Source: Luteibacter aegosomatis (GTDB lineage Bacteria > Pseudomonadota > Gammaproteobacteria > Xanthomonadales > Rhodanobacteraceae). From it: a stretch of DNA of 64,000 nucleotides. The first letter of the stretch is position 1, and each line of letters starts with the position of its first letter. The notes under the pieces are model-generated. The model did not search any database. It saw only the letters and a list, made by a program, of their open reading frames with translations, and was not told where the DNA came from. The position numbers were made by a program, and so were the translations under genes. The stretch spans positions 3,894,001 to 3,958,000 of the forward strand of contig NZ_CP095740.1 in assembly GCF_023078455.1 (NCBI RefSeq), given 5' to 3'. Of the stretch, positions 57,813 through 64,000 are shown one piece after another.

Positions 57813-58930
57813 GCGCGGCGCTCCGTCCATGCGAGCAACCCCTGGAACAGCAGGTCCACCGCCAGCGCCAGCCCGATGATGGCCAGCGTGCCCAGCAACA
57901 CCATGTCGGTCGCCCCTTGTCCGATACCGAGGAAAACGAAACGCCCCAGGCCACCCGCACCGATCAGCGCGGCCACGGCGGCCAGGCCGATGGTCTGCAC
58001 CGCGACGATGCGCAGGCCGGCAAGCAGCACGGGCCAGCCCAGCGGCAGCTGCACGCGGGCCAGCAACTGCCAGCGCGTCATGCCCAGCCCGCGTGCCGCC
58101 TCCCGCGTGTCGGCGGGCACGGCGTCGAGGCCCGTCATCGTATAGCGCACCACCGGCAGCAAGGCGTAGAGCACCAGGGCGAACACGGCGGGCGCCGCGC
58201 CCGTGCCGCCGAAGCCCAGTGCGCCGAGGGCGGGCCATTGTCGCGCGAGCCAGGCAAAGGGCCCGATCAACAAGGCGAACAGGGCAAGCGAAGGCACGGT
58301 CTGCAGGAAGGCCAGCACGCCGACGAGCGCACCTCCCGCGCGACGGGCACGCCATGCCTGGAAGCCGAGCGGCGCACCGATGACCAGGGCGATGAGCAAG
58401 GTCGAGGCCGACAGGCGCAGATGGATCAGCAAGGCATCGACGAACGCATCGTGTTGCGCGTGGAATTCACGCACGACCGCCACGTCGTCGAAACGGCCCA
58501 TGCCTGCGGACACCACCGTCACGCCGGCGACGGCCGCCCACGTCGTCACGCGCCAGGCCGGGCGCCATGCGCGCAGGCGGTCGAGCAACAGGAGTCCGGC
58601 GGACAGCCACATCGTCCAGAAGCCGGCGCCGGCCTGCACGCGCGTGGTGGCACGCGCCGTCGCGAGCCATAGCGAGGCATCGTTCGCCAGCAACCAAGGC
58701 AACGCCACGGCGAACACCGCCGTGCAGGCGACGGATACGCCGCGAGGCCACCGTTCCCACGAGGCCGCCGCGAGCATGACCCAGGCCAGCGCCAGCATCC
58801 ACGCGTGCGGGCTGCGTGCCTCGCCGCTCAGCAGGCGGTTGGGCGCGACGTGGGCGAACGGCAGGGCCAGCGCGGCGAGGAGCCCGACGGTGCAGAGCAC
58901 CACGACCGGAAGGGCGAGGCGGCGGCTCAT
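57809..58930 (-). CDS. yehY: ABC transporter permease, YehY type (extended)
   Basis: A 373-residue permease. The C-terminal two thirds (about 165-370) is the transport domain with ARGLGMTRWQLLARVQLPLGWPVLLAG. The extra N-terminal 160 residues add four or five membrane helices, as in E. coli YehY (385 residues). Overlaps the osmF-like stop by ATGA. Confidence 0.87.
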   Translation of the reverse strand: MSRRLALPVVVLCTVGLLAALALPFAHVAPNRLLSGEARSPHAWMLALAWVMLAAASWERWPRGVSVACTAVFAVALPWLLANDASLWLATARATTRVQAGAGFWTMWLSAGLLLLDRLRAWRPAWRVTTWAAVAGVTVVSAGMGRFDDVAVVREFHAQHDAFVDALLIHLRLSASTLLIALVIGAPLGFQAWRARRAGGALVGVLAFLQTVPSLALFALLIGPFAWLARQWPALGALGFGGTGAAPAVFALVLYALLPVVRYTMTGLDAVPADTREAARGLGMTRWQLLARVQLPLGWPVLLAGLRIVAVQTIGLAAVAALIGAGGLGRFVFLGIGQGATDMVLLGTLAIIGLALAVDLLFQGLLAWTERRA

Positions 58931-59829
58931 GGCAGCAGCTTCTCCTGCCGCAGGTAGTCGGCCGCCACTTTCCCGGCATCCTCGCCATCGATCTGCGTGC
59001 GCGCGTTGAGCCGGCGCAGGCGTTCGACCGTCAACGAACGGAATGCGGCCTCCAGCGGCGCACGCATCGCGGGATAGCGGCGCAGCACGTCCTCGCGTAC
59101 CACCGGCGCGGGCTGATAGACCATTTCGATGTGCCTGGGATCGTCGAGCACCGTCAGCCCCGTCACCGCGATCGCGCCGTCGGTGGAGTAGACCATGCTG
59201 GCGTTCACCCCGGAGATGCCTTCGGCCGCCGCCTTGATCGTCGCCGAGGTATCGCCCCCGGCCAGCACGAGCAACTGGTCGCCGCGCAACGTGAAGCCAT
59301 ACGCTTGCTGGAACGCCGGCAGCGCGGCATCGCTTTCGACGAACTCCGCGGACCCCGCGAGCTTCACCCGTGCGCCGGCGCGGACCCATCGGGAGAAATC
59401 GTCCAGCGTCGCCAGCCTGGCCGTCCGCGCCACGTCACCGCGAACGCCGATCGCCCAATGGTTGTCGGCGGGCGCGGGCGCGAGCCACACGAGCCGGTTC
59501 GCAGCCAGGTCCAGCGAGGCGGCGAGTGCATACGCGCGGCGCGGATCGCGAAACGCCGGGTCCGTCTCACGATGGAAGAAGAAGCCGGCGTTGCCCGTGT
59601 ACTCGGGATAGACGTCCAGATCGCCGTTGACCAACGCGCGACGGACGATCGAGGTCGGCCCGAGCTGGGTGCGATCCACCACCGGAATGCCCTCGTGCCG
59701 AAGCACCTGCAGCACGATCTGTCCCAGCAACGCGCCTTCGTTGTCGGCCTTCGAGCCCACGCGCACCGCCTGCGCATGCGACGCGAAGGCGGCCAGTGCG
59801 AACAGCAGCGAGACGACCGCGCGGCGCAA
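58927..59829 (-). CDS. osmF: periplasmic substrate-binding protein, OsmF/YehZ type
   Basis: A 300-residue quaternary-amine-type binding protein with a signal peptide (RRAVVSLLFALAAFASHA, cleaved after QA). VGSKADNEGALLGQIVLQVLRHEGIPV and DLDVYPEYTGN are typical of the OpuAC/OsmF family. The only possible start is TTG at 59829, because the in-frame codon two triplets before is the TGA that ends the GH31 gene. E. coli OsmF binds glycine betaine only weakly, so the ligand here is open. Confidence 0.86.
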   Translation of the reverse strand: MRRAVVSLLFALAAFASHAQAVRVGSKADNEGALLGQIVLQVLRHEGIPVVDRTQLGPTSIVRRALVNGDLDVYPEYTGNAGFFFHRETDPAFRDPRRAYALAASLDLAANRLVWLAPAPADNHWAIGVRGDVARTARLATLDDFSRWVRAGARVKLAGSAEFVESDAALPAFQQAYGFTLRGDQLLVLAGGDTSATIKAAAEGISGVNASMVYSTDGAIAVTGLTVLDDPRHIEMVYQPAPVVREDVLRRYPAMRAPLEAAFRSLTVERLRRLNARTQIDGEDAGKVAADYLRQEKLLP

Positions 59830-59832
59830 CGA

Positions 59833-62400
59833 TCAACGGCCCACGAGGTCGGCGAAGGTACGCTTGTAGGCCTCGTCGATGGGCGTGGCCGCCACGCTCG
59901 CCACGAGGCCCGCGAAACGCGATTCGAACGCCTGTACCGCCGCGGTGAACCGTTGCGCCCTTCCCTGGTCGTCGCCGTGCTCCATCGCGTACGCGAGCAC
60001 GCGATCGGCCTGCCCGGCCAGGTTCACGTCGTCGGGCAGCGCGGAGATGTCTCCCCATACCTGCTTGAGATAACGCACGGCGAACTCCGCCCGGCGGATG
60101 CGATGCAGCAGGCCCTTGGGCAAGGCGTGTTCGGGGGCGAAGCGGGCCACGACGTCGTGCGCCTCGTCGACGGATACCGTACCGAGGTCGACACGGATGC
60201 ACAGCGACGCCGTATCGAACAGCCAGGTGCGCGGCGCGGGCGAGGCGCTGTACGGCAGCGCTTCGCCGTTGACCTCGACGCGCTCGGGGATGCCCGCGTC
60301 CAGCAGTTCCACGACATAGGATCGCGAATGCGGCCGGCCCCGATAACGGCCGTCCATCGCGTCGATATGCACGCGATGGGCGCGGTCGCCCCGGCGGCTG
60401 CGTACCCGCGTGCGGGCGAACTCGCCGCGTTGGTAACCCTGGGTGGCGCCGTCGTCGTCATAGAGCACCGTCGCGCCTTCGTCGCCGGGAAAGACCTGGA
60501 GGATCAGCGTATCGGGCACGCTCGCCAGGTCGCGCAAACCCTCCGGATACAACGGCACCACGCTGCCGGGGCGCACGAAGATGGGGATTTCCTCCAGGGC
60601 ATATGCCCGCTCGAACACGCCGCCGCCTTCGAACGCCTCGGCACCGTCGCGGCTGTACCACAGGCCCGGGGGCAACCAGACGGGGAACACCACGGTGCCG
60701 TCCTCGCCGACCGGCTCGGTCACCGGCGCCACGAGGATGTCGTCGCCGAACATGTATTGCGAGGGATGGGCGTAGGCCTCGTCGAGTTCGGGCCAGTGGT
60801 AGTACATCGGCCGCACCAGCGACATGCCCGTGTCGTAGGCCTGCCGCGCGGCGGCATAGATGTACGGCGCCAGCTGGTAGCGCAGGCGGATGGCCGCGAA
60901 GATCGCGTCGCCCCAGGGCGGCCCGAAGTGCCAAGGTTCCTTGTGCAGGCTGGCTTCCTTGGCCGAATGCGTGCGCAACACGGGGCTGAAGACGCCCAGC
61001 TGCATCCAGCGCGCGTAGAGCTCCGGCTCCAGGTGCCGCTCGGGCCGGGGAATGTGCTTGTGGAAGGTGTGGCCGCCGATGTCGTGGCTCCAGTAGCCGT
61101 AGAGCACGTTCGAGGCCATGGCCGTGAAATGCGGCTGGTAGGCCAGCGACGTCCATGAGATCACGCTGTCGCCCGAGAAGCCGATGGGATAGCGGTGGTT
61201 CCCGAGCCCGCCCCAGCGATGGTAGATCAGGCCACGACGGTCGCCGTCGCGCTGCATCTCCGTATAGAAGAGATGGTTGAGCCACCACGTGTTCGACAAC
61301 CCCGGGTGGGCCTTCGAATCGGGCCACTGCTGCCAGTCGAGCCACCAGAAATCGACGCCTTCCTCCTCGAGCGGATGCAGGATCGTGTCGAACAACGCCC
61401 GCATGTACGGGCGCGACGTGCCCTCGAACGGAATCGGCGCCTGCGTGGACGTGTCCCACGCGAGCGCCTTCGCCATCGCTTCGTATTTCTCTTCGTGCGG
61501 CATCACGCCGGAAGCCGGATGCAGGTTCACCGTGATGCGCAGGTTCTCGCCGTGCGCCCAGCGCATGAACGCCGCCGGATCGGGGAACAGGCTGCGGTTG
61601 AAGGTGTAGCCCGTCCAGCCGGACTGCTGGCCGAAGGCGTCGTACTGCTCGTGGCCCGGACGCAACGAAAGGCCCGGCGTGGTGTGCCAGTCCATGTCGA
61701 GCACGAGTACGTCGAGGGGAATGCGCTCCTTCTCGAAACGCGCGCCGAGCGTGCGCAGCTCCTCGTCCGAGTAATTCCAGTAACGCGACCACCAGTAGCC
61801 GAAGACGAAGCGCGGCGGCATCGGCTGCGGCCCGGCGATGGCGGCGAAGTCGGCCAGGGCGGCGCGATAATCGAGGCCATAGCCGAAGAAATACAGATCC
61901 TGCCGTTCGCCCTCGGGACGTTCGAGTACCCAGCCGTCGTCGTCGAGGCCGAAGCTCGCCGTGTCGTCCACCACGTGCCAGCCGTCGCGCGCGATCAGGC
62001 CGTCTTCCAGCGGCAGCTTGCTGCCGTCCTGCCAGGTGTCGCCGTCGTAGCGGTCGAGGGTGCGATAGGTGCCGCCGAGGTTGGCGGCCTGCACGTCGCC
62101 GGGACGCCAGACGATGTCGCCACCGCCGGGACGCCTCACGGCCACTTCGAGGTTGCTTGCGGTGAAGCGACCCGAGCCCTTCACGTAGCGAAGATGGAGC
62201 AGACCGGTGTCGATGTGCAGGGTGGCGTCGTCTTCGTCGATGCGATAAGGCGGCACGTCGAGCGCGCGATGCACCACGACCTGGGTGCGGTCGTCGCGGA
62301 AGACGCCCCATTCCAGGCGGATGAGACGGGGGGTGAGAACGGTGAAACGTACGTCGCCCCGTTCGACGACGGCTTCGGGTTGCGCGGCGGCGGCTTCCAT
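59833..62400 (-). CDS. GH31-family alpha-glucosidase-type glycoside hydrolase
   Basis: An 855-residue glycosidase. N-terminal beta-sandwich (about 10-200), (beta/alpha)8 barrel (about 205-560), C-terminal sheets and a helical end (about 730-855). The catalytic nucleophile is Asp355 in WWLDWQQWP and the acid/base is Asp411 in FSGDSVISW; DMDWH at about 245 and the HDIGGHTF stretch bind substrate. There is no signal peptide, so it works in the cytoplasm on a sugar that has been imported. It ends 3 bp before the transporter operon, so glycoside uptake and cleavage may be linked. Exact linkage specificity cannot be told. Confidence 0.9.
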   Translation of the reverse strand: MEAAAAQPEAVVERGDVRFTVLTPRLIRLEWGVFRDDRTQVVVHRALDVPPYRIDEDDATLHIDTGLLHLRYVKGSGRFTASNLEVAVRRPGGGDIVWRPGDVQAANLGGTYRTLDRYDGDTWQDGSKLPLEDGLIARDGWHVVDDTASFGLDDDGWVLERPEGERQDLYFFGYGLDYRAALADFAAIAGPQPMPPRFVFGYWWSRYWNYSDEELRTLGARFEKERIPLDVLVLDMDWHTTPGLSLRPGHEQYDAFGQQSGWTGYTFNRSLFPDPAAFMRWAHGENLRITVNLHPASGVMPHEEKYEAMAKALAWDTSTQAPIPFEGTSRPYMRALFDTILHPLEEEGVDFWWLDWQQWPDSKAHPGLSNTWWLNHLFYTEMQRDGDRRGLIYHRWGGLGNHRYPIGFSGDSVISWTSLAYQPHFTAMASNVLYGYWSHDIGGHTFHKHIPRPERHLEPELYARWMQLGVFSPVLRTHSAKEASLHKEPWHFGPPWGDAIFAAIRLRYQLAPYIYAAARQAYDTGMSLVRPMYYHWPELDEAYAHPSQYMFGDDILVAPVTEPVGEDGTVVFPVWLPPGLWYSRDGAEAFEGGGVFERAYALEEIPIFVRPGSVVPLYPEGLRDLASVPDTLILQVFPGDEGATVLYDDDGATQGYQRGEFARTRVRSRRGDRAHRVHIDAMDGRYRGRPHSRSYVVELLDAGIPERVEVNGEALPYSASPAPRTWLFDTASLCIRVDLGTVSVDEAHDVVARFAPEHALPKGLLHRIRRAEFAVRYLKQVWGDISALPDDVNLAGQADRVLAYAMEHGDDQGRAQRFTAAVQAFESRFAGLVASVAATPIDEAYKRTFADLVGR

Positions 62401-62501
62401 GGACGAAGTGACCTACGGGCTGGCGAAGCCGTCATTATGACGCGTTGCCGCATGCGGGCGGTGAAGGGGGCCACGAATCCCGCATCGGTAGTGCATCGCT
62501 C

Positions 62502-62592
62502 CGCAGGAATCGCGGACAGGGTCCGCTCCCACCCTTCGGTAGGAACGTGTGCTACCGAAGGGTGGGAGCGGACCCTGTCCGCGATTCCTGCG
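62502..62592. repeat. palindromic element, copy F (longest)
   Basis: The most extended copy: arms begin CGCAGGAATCGCGGACAGGG at 62502 and return at 62592, with perfect pairing up to a 7- to 8-base loop near 62545. It lies between the diguanylate cyclase stop and the GH31 start, both minus strand. Confidence 0.94.
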
Positions 62593-62602
62593 AAGCCGAC
62601 CG

Positions 62603-63793
62603 TTACAGAACCACGCAGCGATTCCTGCCCGCATGCTTGGCCGCATACAAAGCCCGGTCCGCCCGTTCGAAGACCGCCGTCGCCGCTTCCGTCGCGGCAC
62701 CGAACGACGCGACGCCACCGGACATCGTCACCGGCACCGGCCGGCCGCTGGCGTGGAAGGCCAGCGCTTCGATGATGACGCGCAGCGACTCGGCGCGCGC
62801 CAGCGCCACCGGCGGTGCCGTATCGGTGTACACGACGACGAATTCCTCGCCGCCGTAGCGCGCGAGAAAGGCCCCCTCCCCCATCTCCCGCGACAGCGTG
62901 CGCGCGACGATGCGCAACACGGCGTCGCCCGCCGCGTGCCCGAACGTATCGTTGATGGCCTTGAAATGATCGATGTCGAACGCGGCGATGCACGCCGACG
63001 CGCCCGCGCGCACGCCCTGCTCCACGTCCGCCATGCGCCGTTCCCAGGCCAGGCGGTTGGGCAGCCCGGTGAGCGGGTCGGTGAGGGCCAGTTCGTGCTC
63101 GCGGCGCAGGGAGTCCTGCAACGTGGTCGCCTGCACTTCCAGTTCTTCCACGCGATGCCGCATCCGCCGCGCGCGGTCGCGATACGCCGTCACGCGCGCT
63201 TCTTCGCGCTCGCGGTGTTCGCTGAAGTGGCGGTCGATCATCGCCAGCCGCTCGCTCACCTGCATGCGCAGGCCGGCGAGGTCGGTGGCGGCGGCCAACT
63301 GCTCGCCGATCGCGCGCATCTCGGAACGCACGTTCTCGTCGAGTACGCGGCCTGCCTGGTCGCCGTCGTCCACGTCGGAAAGGCCGCCGGCGAGGAAGCG
63401 CAACATGTCCTGCAAACGGGGACCCAGTTCCGCGAGCAACCCCTGGAGGCGGGCGATGTCTTCGCGCAGCGCCGTGACGGTTTCGGGGTCGGACGCGTCG
63501 CGAGGGGTATCCAGGGCGACGACGATACCGGCCAGGGCCTCCAGCAGCGCGTCGACGTTCTCCGGCACCACCGCACCGCGAAGCTGCTCGCCGACGCGGT
63601 CGAGCCAGCGATCGGATTCGTCGCCCTGCCCCCTCGCCAGCATGGCAAGGCGCGTCGCGAGCCTGCGCAACGTGTCTTCCACCCGCCTGAAGTCGCGCTC
63701 GTCGCTTTCGATGCGCGCCAGGGCGAGGTGGTATTTGCGTTCCCAGACATCCTCTTCCAAACGATCCCCCGGGGCCCATCCCTTCGATGCCAC
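62603..63793 (-). CDS. soluble GGDEF diguanylate cyclase
   Basis: A 396-residue protein. The N-terminal part (about 1-230) is helical, with coiled coil at 180-235 and no membrane segment; it is of unknown sensory function. The GGDEF domain (about 232-394) has LTDPLTGLPNRLAWERR, DIDHFKAINDTFGHAAGD and the active site GGEEF at 314-318, so it should make c-di-GMP. The RxxD product-inhibition site is absent before the motif. Start is GTG at 63793. It stands 43 bp after an ABC ATPase gene on the same strand. Confidence 0.93.
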   Translation of the reverse strand: MASKGWAPGDRLEEDVWERKYHLALARIESDERDFRRVEDTLRRLATRLAMLARGQGDESDRWLDRVGEQLRGAVVPENVDALLEALAGIVVALDTPRDASDPETVTALREDIARLQGLLAELGPRLQDMLRFLAGGLSDVDDGDQAGRVLDENVRSEMRAIGEQLAAATDLAGLRMQVSERLAMIDRHFSEHREREEARVTAYRDRARRMRHRVEELEVQATTLQDSLRREHELALTDPLTGLPNRLAWERRMADVEQGVRAGASACIAAFDIDHFKAINDTFGHAAGDAVLRIVARTLSREMGEGAFLARYGGEEFVVVYTDTAPPVALARAESLRVIIEALAFHASGRPVPVTMSGGVASFGAATEAATAVFERADRALYAAKHAGRNRCVVL

Positions 63794-63836
63794 GCATCGT
63801 ACGCCTGTGCGGCGGACGCATGCATGAGGCGTCGCT

Positions 63837-64000
63837 TCAGGCGACCACGGGGCCGGTCACGGCGACGCCGCCGGCATCGATGCGCACCACCTGGTCGGCA
63901 AGCGCGGCAACGGCGGGACGGTGCGAGACGACCAGCAGGATCCCGCGCGGCAGGCATCGCCGCAGCGCGCCCAGCACGGCCAGCTCCGACGCCGCGTCGA
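63837..64000 (-). CDS. C-terminus of an ABC transporter ATPase (partial)
   Basis: The last 54 residues of an ATP-binding domain: a helix after Walker B (DAASELAVLGALRRCL), the H-loop strand GILLVVSHRPAVAALADQVVRID, and the end GGVAVTGPVVA. The SHR motif and the flow are those of exporter-type ATPases such as CydC/CydD, but the part seen is too short to name the gene. It continues beyond the window end. Confidence 0.8.
   Translation of the reverse strand, partial: DAASELAVLGALRRCLPRGILLVVSHRPAVAALADQVVRIDAGGVAVTGPVVA

Noticed and set aside
58816..61158. 780-codon open frame on the plus strand
   Set aside because: Antisense to GH31 and the osmF-like gene; no recognisable domain.

Overview
The window is chromosomal DNA from a GC-rich gammaproteobacterium. 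Gene order and repeats suggest Xanthomonadales, most likely Rhodanobacteraceae (a Luteibacter or Dyella relative); this placement is inference from gene content, since no marker rRNA is present. Conserved blocks supporting it are lptD-surA-pdxA-rsmA-apaG-apaH, secA-M23 peptidase-dciA-lpxC, and a division and cell-wall (dcw) cluster that lacks murD. No prophage, transposase, CRISPR array or tRNA was found.

Layout. 1-1767: NHEJ pair Ku and the polymerase domain of LigD (cut by the window edge). 1935-13816: accessory metabolism with a CocE-type hydrolase, small lipoprotein, RhtA exporter, aminotransferase, PdxI/YdbC-like reductase with a divergent LysR regulator, an unknown membrane protein, a serine beta-lactamase-like hydrolase, ssb, ispB and a dienelactone hydrolase-like protein. 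13945-16976: two ubiquinone-type flavin hydroxylases and a cobalamin adenosyltransferase. 17096-24151: LPS/outer-membrane assembly, pyridoxine, 16S rRNA methylation and Ap4A hydrolysis. 24269-29739: secA, M23 peptidase, dciA, lpxC. 30070-45496: dcw cluster on the minus strand, from mraZ to ftsZ, almost fully coupled by ATGA overlaps. 45798-49382: RNase P RNA, rsmI, LpoA-like lipoprotein, YraN. 49426-56019: HAD hydrolase, a PAS-GGDEF-EAL protein in tandem with a probable UndA 1-alkene-forming oxidase, and an M13 peptidase. 56173-62400: an OsmF/YehYXW-type ABC importer behind a GH31 glucosidase. 62603-64000: soluble diguanylate cyclase and the C-terminus of an ABC ATPase.

The most interesting points are: (1) a homologue of UndA, the non-heme iron enzyme that makes 1-undecene, with all six metal-ligand residues, sitting 17 bp upstream of a c-di-GMP signalling gene; (2) the missing murD exactly between mraY and ftsW, which points to the MurD2/MurL route described in Xanthomonas; (3) a family of about 75-90 bp near-perfect palindromes with compensatory changes in the stems, one copy reduced to its minimal hairpin and another supplying the end of a coding sequence; (4) a four-box, 10-bp phased MraZ operator overlapping the dcw promoter; and (5) a glycosidase operon with the YehZYXW transporter, whose true substrate is unsettled.

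Many real genes are mirrored by long antisense open frames, as expected at this GC content; these were left out. Start sites were chosen by Shine-Dalgarno sequence, signal peptide and operon overlap, and several genes use GTG or TTG.
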